Shown: piece after piece, positions 46,222 to 58,384 of the stretch
Layout: each line of letters begins with the position of its first letter
Numbering within the stretch: the stretch's first letter is position 1
Source: Spisula solida
Lineage: Eukaryota; Mollusca; Bivalvia; Venerida; Mactridae
Reading direction: 5' to 3'
Assembly (NCBI GenBank): GCA_947247005.1
Contig: OX365955.1
Coordinates: forward strand, 41,519,822-41,583,821
DNA: 64,000 nt
Position numbers and translations under genes: made by a program
The notes under the pieces: generated by a model
Databases searched by the model: none
What the model saw: the letters and a program-made list of their open reading frames with translations, nothing else
What the model was told of the DNA's origin: nothing

Positions 46222-46738
46222 AGGGTGATCATTAATATATGGTAACATAAATAACTTTAATAAGCTTGTCAGTTGTTAAGATATTATATATTGTTATATA
46301 CCTTTGATTAACATACATAATTATGTAAGTGTTATTCTACACATAAATCATTTTCAAATGTCACATACTTTTTTCACAGCATAAGTTCGAAACGTTCCCC
46401 TTTATTCTGCAAAACTGCAAAACCAGCCACAAAATATGTCGAAAATAACCAATTGAAACATTGCTTGTTACACTACCGATGCTACAAATTTCACACTGTA
46501 TTGAAGTTTTCAAACAAACATTGTTTCTGGTTTTGGTGTATTCATTCCTTCCTCTAGAACCTGTACGGCAGCATCAAGGACGATATAGACGTCACCTTTA
46601 TATGACATGCATTTATTATTCATATCCAAAAAACTTGGGCTCATTATCTTTGTAACAAGGGTCAAACCACTTCTCTATCATAAAATCTGACAAAGTTATT
46701 AAAGTTATTTATGTTACCATATATTAATGATCACCCTG
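46222..46738. mobile_element. MITE, 517 bp, ~48-bp near-perfect TIRs, TA flanks
   Basis: The left end CAGGGTGATCATTAATATAT, then GGTAACATAAATAACTTTAA, is mirrored at the right end (TTAAAGTTATTTATGTTACC, then ATATATTAATGATCACCCTG). TA lies outside both ends (46220-46221, 46739-46740). This is a Tc1/mariner-type element. Near-identity of the arms suggests fairly recent activity. A minus-strand stretch at about 46500-46690 is partly open and may be a transposase scrap, but no motif is sure. Confidence 0.85.
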
Positions 46739-46854
46739 TATAATTACCAAAGTATAGGATATAGGATACTTAAGTCATTGTTTATAGTCGTATTTACTTA
46801 TCACTGCAGCAGGTGTTAAGTGCCGTGTGGCGGCTGTAAAGAGTCTCCCCGAAC

Positions 46855-47065
46855 TTCACTTCAGTGTAGTTATAATTTATAATTACCTCCCTTTATGGTT
46901 AAGTTCGAAGTCCACAGTGTGTCAGTCATTGCGGAGTGAGTATACAGGCTTGCTTGAAATATCCATTTTTTGGGGATGTGGATGGTTCGTTCTATGTCTG
47001 ACTCTTGCGAGGATGGCTATGCGCTTTAGGTTGTCTGTGCGCTACAGTATTTACACAAATGTGGC
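46855..47065 (+). repeat. dispersed repeat T, copy 1
   Basis: TTATAATTACCTCCCTTTAT, GAAGTCCACAGTGTGTCA, TTGCGGAGTGAGTATACAGG and GACTCTTGCGAGGATG are shared with 48135-48350 and partly with 60035-60130. The 114-codon frame at 46827-47171 is this repeat plus its flank and is not treated as a gene. Confidence 0.65.
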
Positions 47066-47453
47066 ACAAAAAGCCGATGAATGTTATCAAATTGAGTCAT
47101 TATATTTCTCCTACAGAATAAAGGCATATTACTGTCATCAGACTGAGCATGCATGTTATATCTTACACTAGCACAATGAATCTATATACATCATTATACT
47201 CCATTGCACAACAGCTGTCTGTCAGTATTCTGTATCATTAGGGAGTTCTATTGTTAGTTTCATATGTTAAATTAGATTAAGTATGTTGGCCCGTGACGAG
47301 TATTTATAGGATACACGTCATATATGATTGGTGATTAAGAAAACCAAGAAATATCACTGAATGTGATGAATACCCTCAGATACTGCTGGACATAGTGACG
47401 TAGTATGAGACGTCTAAATTATGATGATATGCATATATGTCAAGTCTAGCTTA

Positions 47454-47880
47454 TATGCACAACTAGACTTGGTGCAGATCAGTTGTGCAAAATTTCAATC
47501 ACATACTACCAATGGTTACAGAACAATAGCCCGGACAAAATTTATAAGTGTAAAAAACAAAGGACCGTAACTACGTTAAAATTAATCCGACCGACGTCCG
47601 CCGACGATATGCACAACTAGACTTGGTACTGACCAGTCATGCAAAGTTTCAATGAAATACGACCAACGGTTACAGAGAAATAGCCCGGACAAAATTTACA
47701 AGTATAAAAAACAAAGGGCCATAACTCCCTTAAAATTAATCCGACCGACGTCCGCTGACGATATGCACAACTAGACTTGGTACTGATGATTTATGCCAAG
47801 TTTTATTGAAATCCGACCAATGGTTGCTGAGAAATAGCGCGGACAAAATTTGTACGGACCAACCGACCGACCAACAGACC
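47454..47880 (+). repeat. 154-bp tandem repeat, about 2.7 units
   Basis: TATGCACAACTAGACTTGGT recurs at 47454, 47608 and 47762, exactly 154 bp apart. Each unit also holds AGCCCGGACAAAATTTA, ACAAAGGGCCATAACT and CCGACCGACGTCCGCCGACG. The last unit ends in an ACCGACCGACCAACAGACCA run. Such arrays are frequent in bivalve DNA. Confidence 0.85.
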
Positions 47881-48134
47881 AACCTCAAGCATGACTCCAA
47901 TATAGCCCCATATACTATGTATCTGGGGGTATAATAAGGATACGTCACATTCCTAATAGATATACATTATGAGCGAGTTCAGCTGTCCTACTAGAGTTAA
48001 CTCTAGTGACGTAAGAATCTAAAAATAAACTAACTCTTGGAACTCTTCAGCAAAACGAAAAGAGTTAAACTACAGTCAAAACAAACAAGGCACTTATGTT
48101 TAATAACTGAACTCGAACATCCACTATTAACAGT

Positions 48135-48350
48135 TATCATTTATAATTACATCCCTTTATGGCTAATTATGCACGTAATTCGAAGTCCACGGTGTGTCAT
48201 TTATTGCGGAGTGAGTATATAGGCTTGCTTAAAATATTCATTTTTGGGGATGTGGATGGTTGGTTCTATGGCTGACTCTTGCGTGGATTGCAAGGCGTTG
48301 ACGTCGTTTCTGTGTGGCTTTGGATTATCTGTGAGCTACAGTAATTACAT
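48135..48350 (+). repeat. dispersed repeat T, copy 2
   Basis: Matches copy 1 (GAAGTCCACGGTGTGTCA, TTGCGGAGTGAGTATATAGG) and extends further right with GTTTCTGTGTGGCTTTGGAT, which copy 3 also has. Confidence 0.65.
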
Positions 48351-49114
48351 GTCCTAATATATAGTTTAGCAGTACTTTGTATATTAATTATTACATTTAC
48401 AAGGGGGTCATTACATAATTGTGAAAATTTAGTGGTTATCTATTAACAAATGACGTTAGTATGCGATCTAGTGAAACACCATTTGTGCCCCTTTGAGTTT
48501 TATGTTGGCAAAATCTTTTGATGCTTAATACATGTAACACGAATTTATGTATTCAACAGTATCCATCTCAATAGCTGAGACTATTGACTTAAATGTTTAA
48601 TAAATTAGCTGATATAGTCTCTTGAATGAGTGGATAAAAACAAGTAAACTTAGGCTTGGTTCAGAGAATAATTTCCGTCTATATCGTGTTAAAACGTATC
48701 ATTGTCTGAAAATAACTATCGCTTTATCCGAAGAATATAAACATATTTGAGATGTGAATTATATCCGGGAGTTGATATACCACGTATTGGGTTAGTGTCT
48801 GTCGTAGATAAGACATCACTGGAGAAAGTTGATGTCATTTACACGGAAACATCCTTTCAAATCACGTCGAGACGGCCTGGGAATACGCTACGTAATAATA
48901 TTATTCATAGCTGACATATAATCCCATCAATACAACAAACAGTCTGTTGATTTGATGATGTCACGTTTGCAAAACAAGACAATTACGTTTAATCTGATTG
49001 ATTTTGCGCATACTTATCATAATTCTGAATAACATTACAAAGTAGATAAATGTATTTGTCAAATATGTATTCTTTGTTGTTTGCTATTGGGAATTTAAAA
49101 AGATAATAGAAAAT
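48351..49114. other. no gene seen
   Basis: AT-rich spacer without recognised features. Confidence 0.35.
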
Positions 49115-49235
49115 CGGTTAGGGCAGGCAGCACTATTTTAAACTTAAACAGCCGAGCACAGAAAACATTCAAACATCACATTCCACAATTACACGACACA
49201 ATGCCCAACGCACAACTAAGCGAGAAAGTGAAATA
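49115..49235 (+). repeat. dispersed repeat family S, copy
   Basis: GGTTAGGGCAGGCAGCACTA, TAAACAGCCGAGCACAGAAA and AATGCCCAACGCACAACTAA match family S. A following 85-codon open frame (49251-49508) has no motif. Confidence 0.6.
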
Positions 49236-49544
49236 AGAAGTTTAGCAAAGATGATGGAAAAGGGGGCAGATAGGCTAAAGACAGTTGTACCAGGGGTGTG
49301 TTTAGCAATAGACTACATTATAACTTATAGCAACATTGACTTAAATGTCAGGAGAATAGGGTCTCAGGGTAGTGCCTTCGGCACATGTGTAATTTGGCAC
49401 GGACAAAGACATTCCAGTGTTGCGCTTGGCACAAGTTTACCTAGGGTTAGTATACAAGTACAATTGTCAGATCAAAATTTTGATAAAAGGTATAGTGAGC
49501 ATTTATAAATTCCATAGTACATGTATATAGAAAAAAGATAATAT

Positions 49545-49800
49545 TAAGTCAGACAGGGAAGGCAGCACTCAGCTTAACCAGCCGAGCATAGAAAACATAA
49601 AAAACACAAGGTACAATGCCCATCTGAACCAGCCCAGCACAGAAAATGTAAAAACATAAAAGGCACAATGCCCAACTAAAAAGTTATAATCCTCCGATGT
49701 CCAAGCTGTCGAAACTCTAAAAGAACCAGTTGAAGCAATAAAAAAGCTGAATGGCCAAGCTGCTGAATGACCTAGTTCCAACAGTAAACGGCTGAAATAC
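49545..49800 (+). repeat. dispersed repeat family S, copy with internal duplication
   Basis: AAGTCAGACAGGGAAGGCAG opens the copy. The block CCAGCCGAGCATAGAAAA, then ACAAGGTACAATGCCCA, is immediately repeated (CCAGCCCAGCACAGAAAATG, GGCACAATGCCCAACTAA). It ends with GCTGAATGACCTAGTTCCAA. Confidence 0.65.
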
Positions 49801-52044
49801 CTAGTTTAGGCTGACAGAAGTCCTAAAAAGTAGACAGAAGAAGAAAAGGTCAGTGTCAAGGTTTCAGCTAAATGACTTAATTTCAGCAATACATATGAGC
49901 CGAATGCCCCCAGTCGAGTGACCTACTTTGAACAATTAGTAATCCCTGGTAACTAATCACTTTCAACTAGAAGACACTAGGTGTACACCGCTACAGGTAT
50001 AACATGAGGCTTGTATATTACATAGTGCAACATGCATAGCTGTAGACCATATTAGTTATTAACCAGAAAAGCTGAACGTATTTCTATCTAGTTTCCTCAA
50101 CTCACAGTCAATAAACTTGAATACATTCAATACAACTGCTAATCGTTATTTAATTGCAAAATGTTATGTACTTCCAATAGAGATGAAAGTCAACTTACGC
50201 CGAATAAATGAGTTATTAAACATTCATATCACGTTATCTGTTTTAAGGATGGATGGATTGCGTACAATTGATATTCAATGTCATTTGACTCAGTTTGTAT
50301 CTTACTTGTCATCGGCGATGTTATATCATCAATGTCCCCTTTTTAGTGCATGCAATAATATTGCGTCGATTTAAGCACGCATTTGAGACGACGCCAATCG
50401 CTAGGCAAAGAAATTAGATCTACTTTAATACGAACCATTGATCACCAGAATAGAAAACTAAAACATTCTCGATATTTCTCTTTTATATAAAACATTGTAT
50501 AACCCTATGCGCATCATACATAAATGACAAGGCAAAGTTAGGACCAATTAGTTCTTACGTTTAATATATATTACAAATGATGTATATATAAGATGTTAAA
50601 AGAAAAAGGAAAATAGTATGCAAGTTCTATAAAAATACATATTCACTAATAAATATTGAATGCCAATGGTTAATTTAAACGTGCTTTGCTCCATATAAAG
50701 AAATTTTATGAAAAGTGGATTGACAAGATTGCACAAGAAAAGGCAATTAACACGTAATTTCATATATATAAGAACACATATTTATATATAACATGTCAAA
50801 GGCTATTTTAAAACGTAATTGCTTTTTATGTTGAATTTTATGACAGATAAATAGCTTGTTCAAGAAAATCTAAATAACATGTAATTCTATACACATTTAA
50901 GTATATATACACTAAAGAACATGTTAATGGCTTTTTTAAAACAAACGTGCAGTGCTGTTTATATCGTGACTGATACACGTATATGTAATTGCGCAGAGTA
51001 ATAAGTAACTGAAGAAGGTCGATAAGGGATGAGATAGAACTACTGTTCAAATAATCAATTGTAACTGGAGCTTCAAATTTTATAAGAGATGATAGTAGAG
51101 ACAGTGACAATATTCACAGAATAAAATAAACATAATTACATGTATCTCTATACTATTGATTTCATTGTTATAATATTCTCAGATATTATTGAGAATCAAA
51201 CTTTGCATCATTGCAAATATATCTGAATGGAGAATATATGCTTGTATATACATTTTTGATAGGCTTAATCGTAGCCTAAATGTAAAACATGGAATTAGTA
51301 AGTTACAAGAGAAGTATTTTACTGCGGGTGTTCGAAATTAGGGCTTCAAATAAACTGCCTAAGATACAGAAAGGGGTAGGGTTGATAAAGTATTATTATT
51401 TGCTCAACCGCAATGGATATTATTGAAAATATACTTGAATATAAATATGTTGTAAAGAAGGGGTTTGAACACTTTTGACATGATAAAATAACCTTGACGA
51501 TTAGGTCAGTCTTATTGAATGCAATATCAAAACCGGGCTTAGTGACACAATCATGAAAATGATGATAATATTGGGTTAGCAATACTCTTATGAACAATGT
51601 CTGAAAATTTGAGCAAAATATACCATTCATTAACAAACTTACAGACGTTTAAAAAAACACTCCTACCGATTTTTCGAGTTTAGGTTGTGTTTACATTTTT
51701 TCCACGAAATTGGTTCAAACATGAAATATAAATGATCTGAAATTAATAGGTTAATAAGTTATGTCAAGGGACTTCAGTTGGCTTTTGATGCAAAACGGAA
51801 AAATAAAGGACTTGTTCATCAAATATGCTGACACGGTTAACAACTACATGTACATTACTATTTTGATTAAGGACAACTATTGGCATTTGATAACATTGAC
51901 TTGCATAGTGACGTATACAACCAAAGACCTAAATATACAAAGATTGGAAAAATCAACCAAATCTCACAAAACAGTCTCGCGGCAGTCTTTAATTTTATGC
52001 AATAGATTTATTATTCTGCTTTAAAATGATACCTAATTTATAGA
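49801..52044. other. no gene seen
   Basis: AT-rich DNA with several 85-96-codon frames on both strands (for example 50117-50374 and 51346-51636). None has a motif, secretion signal or consistent splice sites. Phases and composition suggest chance frames. Confidence 0.35.
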
Positions 52045-52350
52045 CATCAGTCAAGAAATAAAACAATAGACCTCAAAGAGCCAGACCTACTCTCATTTCA
52101 ATGTAAATTTCAAATTTATCAGAAAATACCCAATTTGCCTCATTCAAACAATAATTTTCTGAACTCTATAAGAGATAGAAAACAATAAGTTACATCATGC
52201 AGTAGAAGAAACATAGCTCTTCAAAATAAGATATTGGTCCTTAAAAAAGGATGACAAACAAAATAGTTTATGCAAAATATCAGAATCTGCTGCGTGCTAT
52301 TTTGCAGTTTCTCTCCGTTTTCAATTAAGTGTCCAATCTGTGTATATTTA
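52045..52350 (-). repeat. dispersed repeat, mate of 26.87-27.16 kb
   Basis: Inverted relative to its mate: CAGTCAAGAAATAAAACA, CTACTCTCATTTCAATG, TTTATGCAAAATATCAGAAT and CTGCTGCGTGCTATTTTGCA. Confidence 0.6.
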
Positions 52351-53422
52351 GGTCTTTGATACAACGGAACATTATTTATGCTTTAAGTTGTTACACTATT
52401 TTTGAAAACGTCTGACATATTTTCAATTATTTATGGAAACGCTATAAACTGCTAGTTGACAAATATCATAGTCTTTCTATTACGTTTACATCCCAAGAGC
52501 AACAATCTTCAGTAAACCACCAAAATGTGGTTGCTCAACAGAGGTTCTACTGTGTATCACTTTTCCTTTATATTGATAATTCAAATTGTGAACGAAAAAT
52601 TACATAAAATATATATACATATATACATGAAATTATATACTTTTTTAATTATACCTTAATCAGTGAGGTGAACAATGATTGGCAGACATGCGTAATCCGA
52701 GAACGACCAGGTACACTTGCTTGATGTTTTCGACTCACTTGAACGTTGTTAATTGCACGATTAAGAATTCTTTCCTCTGGGATTTTTAACGAAGAAAGTA
52801 ATGAATGTCTTGTTTTAGTCCGTAATAAATGATCCAATTGTCATGGCATTGTCTTATTAGCTTTCGTCGCCTGATTCTAATTAAGGAGGTCTGTAGACAG
52901 TACTAACTTGATAGTGGTTACTCTGGCTCTCTGTGTACGAATTTTATTGTTTTCACATTTATTCATTAGAAGGGTATTATTCGAAACAACAATTGTTAGA
53001 ATCCCGAGTAATCCTTTAACGCATTTACAGACATGGTTTAATGGCAAAACGCATTAATAAAATAAATGTTGCGTTATGTTCCTGTCCAGACAGAGCGTTT
53101 TACACAAACGTATGCACAACGAATGAGAAAATTTACAAATACGCTTATGTACCAATGGAGTATCGCAGCTGTCCTTATTGAGGATGATATCCACTTTGTT
53201 TTAATTCTTTTTTATATGATGACGTTTGAAGGAAATATATTCCGAAGATATATAATACAGACAAATCAAATTTTAGTTTCTATAGATTGTTGTCAGATCA
53301 AACTACTCACACAATAATACAGCTTGCCATATTTTTCTATTATGCTTCTAAGAGACGAGAGGACTTTTTGTAATCATTTCCATAGTATATACTATATTAA
53401 CAATGATGCTAATTTACAGAGT
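52351..53422. other. no gene seen
   Basis: AT-rich DNA. An 83-codon plus-strand frame (53066-53317) and a 62-codon minus-strand frame (52649-52837) show no motif. Confidence 0.35.
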
Positions 53423-53424
53423 TA

Positions 53425-54414
53425 CGAGGCATGATCCATATATAGCTAGGACATGCTTATAACTTTGCTTAAACCTGTTATGTTCTATAAATATTTTATG
53501 TGGTGGTTAATACATATATTAGGAGCAAACGTACGAAACAGTTTTCAAATATATCGATAAATAAATTGTTTGGAACATTTTTGCCGACCTATAAAACCGG
53601 TAGGTGGGGAACGTCATTTTTGCACCTTTAAACGTTATTAAAAATTAACTATGATCAATTTGACGATTCCATTCCTCAGGCCCTACTGTATTAATTTTTA
53701 AAATATTTTCAGATTATCCTCCTTCAGTATTAATACATCTTCGCCAATGCCATACAAAGTTGAAAAAAGACTCATGGTAGTCATCCTTAGGAATTTCATT
53801 AAAAACATCCAACATTTCCGCACGTAGTTCTGACGTCCACGTCACGATACGCTCACTTTGCGTTATATCACTAGCCTTTTTCCAGTTCATATATCATATG
53901 TAATTATGTTCACAAGTCGAAGCTTTTGACATGCATGCTCACGAAATGATTACTCAATATCGTGCACAATTTTATTAGTAGTTATCACTAGTTTCTTCAA
54001 AACTAAATGTTTTATTGAAAATCTTTTGTCGTCAGTATTTTTTGCTACAGTATCACGGAACGATAACACGTGTCGTAACGAATGACAACATTACACATGT
54101 ATGACGTCATCATCAGTAAGACGAGTCATAGGTGACCCAAAGTAGCAATTTTCATCATATTTGCTTTTGCTTACATGAAAACTGTGAGGGTTTGAATTTG
54201 CGTAAAAATGGTGAAAAATCCGAAAAATGCTCCGCCTGGGCGTATTGAGGGTTACCTTAGCAACCATAGATTTTAGCATGATGTGGCTGTAGTCATGAAT
54301 ATTCAGGGAAACATTGCTTATTTATGTTATTACTACCAGCTAATGTTTGAGTAAAATCAAACGGATCATAACAATATTATAAGCATTTTCTCGTTATATA
54401 TGGATCATCCCTCG
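53425..54414 (-). mobile_element. degenerate mariner-like element, 990 bp
   Basis: The left end CGAGGCATGATCCATATATA and right end TATATATGGATCATCCCTCG are inverted copies with one or two mismatches. TA flanks both (53423-53424, 54415-54416). On the minus strand, about 53714-53860 is open and reads WTSELRAEMLDVFNEIPKDD, then FVWHWRRCINTEGG, before a stop. This fits the C-terminal end of a mariner transposase. The element is about 300 bp shorter than typical and the catalytic region is not seen, so it is inactive. Confidence 0.6.
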
Positions 54415-54897
54415 TATATTTGTTAATGGTATGTGCAAATACAAACACTATTAGAAATTCAGCAATGTTTATGTAATATGCCTTTAAATTAAGACACTCA
54501 TTTATAGATGGAACCTGAACCATATTCCTAAATAAACTGTAATCTGTAAACGGCGATTCAGTCAGGTGTAAGATGTGCACGAGTTAAGAGAAAGCAAAAT
54601 GCGATGGGATACGCAGTAAAAAGGAAGTCAATATTCGTTTTATTACTACTAAATTGCCTCCAAAATGTGTAATGTGATACAAGATGTTTTTTAAGTTAAT
54701 AAAACACGAAGTAACTCTTTTACGAACTTCAAAATTCTTTCAAAAGCCAAAACCCCCAAAAGTATAATAAAAGACTCAGAAGACCAGATGGTCATAAAGT
54801 ATACATACTGCTTTTATAGAGATTAGTGACTAAACACAATAAACTAAGCCCTACACCATATGTCACTACTGATATGCGCAGTATATATATATATATA
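54415..54897. other. no gene seen
   Basis: Spacer between the mariner remnant and a family-A element. A (TA)n run precedes 54898. Confidence 0.35.
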
Positions 54898-55459
54898 TGA
54901 GCCAGTCTCCAGGAAAACCTGCTATTTTGACAAAAAAATGATATTAGATATTATTTTAGTATCTTGATTTTTAAGGAAGTTACCGCTGTTTAGTTGAGGC
55001 CTCATTCAGACTCTTTTTGCGTGACGTCACAAACGCCATTCAAACGTTGTTCGACGTCGTTGTAACAAGTGCTTTATAAATACTGCATTTGATCAAATCT
55101 TGACATAAACTGGTCAAAATGGTATCAAGTTTTAGAATGATGTTTTAGGTTTTAAAATATAAATCCAAATTGTAAATGTTTACATTTAGAGAAAGGCTAC
55201 TACTGTTTAAACAACTAACTCCTCATTTTTCTCAATCAGAGTACTTTTCTGATATTGGTCACAATAGCAACGAAGTATGTGATTTCGACATAATTCATAA
55301 GAAATTAAAAAGCTAAGGTATAGTAATATATGGATAAATGACTTAAAATTGAATCTATAGACATGTCATTTTTTTATTATTTGAAAGCTTTTTTAAAACC
55401 TTGTTACATACAGTAATTACATGATGTCAATATAGCAGGTTTTCCTGGAGACTGGCTCA
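54898..55459. mobile_element. family-A TIR element, 562-bp copy (inverted)
   Basis: It begins TGAGCCAGTCTCCAGGAAAA and ends TTTTCCTGGAGACTGGCTCA, the cleanest pair of ends in the family, with (TA)n outside. The interior is in the opposite orientation to the 4.6- and 41.4-kb copies (GCGTGACGTCAC at left, GGTCACAATAGCAACGAAGT at right). Confidence 0.88.
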
Positions 55460-55469
55460 TATATATTAT

Positions 55470-55655
55470 TTGGCTTTGTTGTTACTAGACGAAACACATC
55501 CTCGTTCTTTTTTATAATCCTATAACGTTATAAACAACACCATATGTAACTATTGACGTACGCAATCTTTATATTAAAATGGTTTGTTGCTACTAGACGA
55601 AACACTGCCTGCTTGTTTTTATATTTTATAATCCTATAAAGTTATAAACAAACCA
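55470..55655 (+). repeat. ~110-bp tandem duplication
   Basis: Two adjacent copies share TTGTTACTAGACGAAACAC/TTGCTACTAGACGAAACAC and ATAATCCTATAA followed by GTTATAAACAA. The duplication directly follows the family-A element. Confidence 0.7.
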
Positions 55656-56409
55656 AACATTGTTTGATTGTCAAACAGGAAATTAACATCGCAAGTTGTA
55701 TAATACTCTCTTGAATTTAAAGTCCTCTATCCTAGCCGAGGGAAATGTAGACACTTATTTAGGCATCAATTAGATTCCATATATGTATTGTACGTATCTA
55801 TTCTATTTATAAACTTTAACATTTTGCACACCTAACTTGACAATGGAACTAACTAGGCAACAGTAACTCGTATTTTAAGTTTAATCTAATTAAGATCTTA
55901 ACAGTGCAGCGAAACATCTTTATCTGACTTAGGGAAATATTCATAACTGCTCATGTCAAAATGTATTAGCATACTTCGAAGCCCGGGAGGGTACATTGAT
56001 ATTTACTTTGTAAATGCAATTTGACGGTAGAATGCACGTATGTTATTTATTTGACAATGCCTCACACACCTTGCTCCGGCAACATATCAATGTGACTTGC
56101 TTGTGTTCGAAATGTCAATGTCGCTGAAGTTATATAATCTTATTTCAAAACAAGGTCATGGATATATTAGAAGAATATAAAAGAGCCTGGAATGGGAACA
56201 AAATAGATTCATACTCTCGTGTAGAATTTCTTTAAGTTTAATTAAAAATCCAGAATCTAGTTTTAATTATTAATATAGCTACTAGGTAAAACAATCTAGT
56301 CACAACCGCCACGTATACTATATTCCCATATCTGTAGCTACACACACTACAATTTTATAGTGTACACTTTCTACGTAACCATGTAATTTATAGTCATCTT
56401 TGTGTATCC
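55656..56409. other. no gene seen
   Basis: AT-rich spacer without recognised features. Confidence 0.35.
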
Positions 56410-56542
56410 ACAGGTAACAGTTTTATTGATAAAGAGTAAAAAATATTTTATTAAATTTATGTTATCTAAGATATTATAAATTTTATACCAAAAAAAATAT
56501 TTTTTTGTTTGTTTACTTTTTATTAATGATACAGTTACCTGT
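56410..56542. repeat. inverted-repeat element (foldback)
   Basis: ACAGGTAACAGTTTTATTGA at the left is mirrored by TTATTAATGATACAGTTACCTGT (last 20: TTAATGATACAGTTACCTGT) at the right. GTATCCACA-type sequence lies outside both arms and the loop is T-rich. A solo arm occurs at 36.99 kb. Open frames on the minus strand here are chance. Confidence 0.6.
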
Positions 56543-57688
56543 GAGTGTATCCACAAAATAACATCATCATCTTGTGGCATTTACTTGTGTAAAGGCCATT
56601 CGCATCTTGGTGGCGGGTTTTGTTTAGATAAATACCCGAATAAAACAACCATTTTAATGATACGTGTATCGAATAAGGCAGCGAAATATAATTGAGTAAT
56701 GAGTCTATAATATGCGTTACAATTTTTACTATTATCATACATAACATGTATTACCCAATTCAATTTATTGTTTAACGCATCAAAACTGAAAACACATTTG
56801 TTTAAACGCATAAAAACTAAAACACCAAATGGATGTGATTTAGAGAGCAATGCTTTATTTATGAAACTTCAAATTGCCATTGCAAAGTATTCAATATCTT
56901 ACTCATTAATCGAATAAGGAACAAAAGAAGCAAGCTAATGAATAGAAACATATTCTAGCAATTGACATTTCTCTAAAAAAAAACCAGCCATATCCGAATT
57001 ATACGCCCATAAAATCTTTAATGGTGGCCATTATTATAATTAAACATTTGCTTATAAGACGATGTATGCTACTGTCTGATATGAATACAAACAGATATAC
57101 ATATCTCACTTGTCGCGAGAATGGATATGGTTGCTTTACCCATAAATGACATGCCTTTGCGTAATTCAAACAAACGCGTTCCTCAGCCCTCCAGAACCGT
57201 AAAGGGATATTTATAAAAATGTTTATTTATAGCCGTAAATTCTTGTTTCTTCCCATGTTTGAAATCTTTGGTTAAGTAAATCAGTCTTGTTCTTTAGAAG
57301 ACACAAATAGAGACATTTCACGAGACTAAAATAGATAATAGTGTATAAAGCGTTTTATATCTGCCATTTAGGTAACGTAATGGAGCCGCATGGTTGTTCT
57401 TGATTTTGCAAACGTAATAAATTGTCGTTTGTTCTATAAATAGAAACGAGATCCTTCTTATCCAATTTTAGTTGCAGGTTATAAAAAGCGGATTATCTAC
57501 TCAATCAAGCTAACATTCATTAAGTGTGATCACGTTCAGGGACGTCTCATTTCTCAATACAAAGCAATTTTCTAAAGGCTACTGGAATAATACTTTAATG
57601 TTCATATACAAGTTTGGAACAGGTCCTACAAATAATACAAATAACGCTCGACACGTAGACACATGTGTCATACACGTGGAGTAAGAGA
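56543..57688. other. no gene seen
   Basis: AT-rich DNA. Overlapping minus-strand frames (up to 89 codons, 56581-56850) lack any motif. Confidence 0.35.
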
Positions 57689-57753
57689 AGAGATTTCTAA
57701 ACGCTATCGAAAACATACTCTGTGTATGTGTTCGATAGCGTTTACAAATCTCT
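57689..57753. repeat. hairpin 1 of an adjacent pair
   Basis: AGAGATTTCTAAACGCTATC at the left pairs with GATAGCGTTTACAAATCTCT at the right. The inner ACATAC/GTATGT pair leaves a 4-6-nt loop. Pairing is nearly complete over about 30 bp. Confidence 0.85.
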
Positions 57754-57822
57754 AAAATTTACGAGTTATGTTCCTCTAAATGCACTTAAATACATCTATG
57801 AGGAACATAACTCGTAAATTTT
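57754..57822. repeat. hairpin 2, perfect 23-bp stem
   Basis: 57754-57776 and 57800-57822 are perfect inverted repeats (core ACGAGTTATGTTCCTC and GAGGAACATAACTCGT) around a 23-nt loop. The hairpin starts at the base after hairpin 1 ends. Its 69-nt length is in the range of a miRNA precursor, but the perfect stem fits a palindromic DNA element better. Confidence 0.85.
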
Positions 57823-58235
57823 ATACAATTCTTTCATAGTCAGCTAATTAACATAATGTAACGTTTGTTAAATTGTTGAATTCAAGCTGGGATAAATCAA
57901 TTAATCGCATTGTCGTTATTGACTTGACAAGAATGCCATCTTTATGTAAATCTGAACACCTTAAAGTGTTAGTAGGCATGTGAATTCGTGCAGCACTACG
58001 ATTCAAGAAACAACAATATTCCAAATGCCAAAACATTCGAGAATGGACAGGTATCACATGACCGTAATAACAGTAAGTTTATTTTAATAAAAGTCGTTGA
58101 AACAAGGTAGGAGAAAAACACACTAACAATAGTTTTCAGTTCTGTTCCAAGTGTAAGCGTTTGAAATATACAAAATACGCTGGTCAAAGTTATAGCCTTG
58201 GGAACCTGTGGGTGTGGTGTTCAAAAAGTATGAAG
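57823..58235. other. no gene seen
   Basis: AT-rich spacer. Short minus-strand frames (57848-58057 and 57996-58187) have no motif. Confidence 0.35.
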
Positions 58236-58375
58236 AGTATGATCGGACAGGGAAGGCAGCACTCAACAGAAACCACCGTGACACAAAAAGGATCGCACAG
58301 AACAGAAATAACACATACCACAGGTACGCGACACAATGTCGAGCACAAAACTGAAGGATAAAAGAATGAAGTATA
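58236..58375 (+). repeat. dispersed repeat family S, copy
   Basis: GATCGGACAGGGAAGGCAGC, then ACTCAACAGAAACC and CGACACAATGTCGAGCACAA: a variant of family S. Confidence 0.6.
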
Positions 58376-58384
58376 ATTTAACCT

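Noticed and set aside
46827..47171. 114-codon plus-strand frame
   Set aside because: It overlaps dispersed repeat T, the frame is not kept in the other copies, and no domain is seen.
47991..48006. Perfect 16-bp palindrome CTAGAGTTAACTCTAG
   Set aside because: A single short palindrome of this size is not unusual in 64 kb, and nothing around it suggests a function.
57754..57822. Call as a miRNA gene
   Set aside because: The stem is perfect and sits beside a second unrelated perfect hairpin, unlike most animal miRNA precursors. No expression evidence is available.
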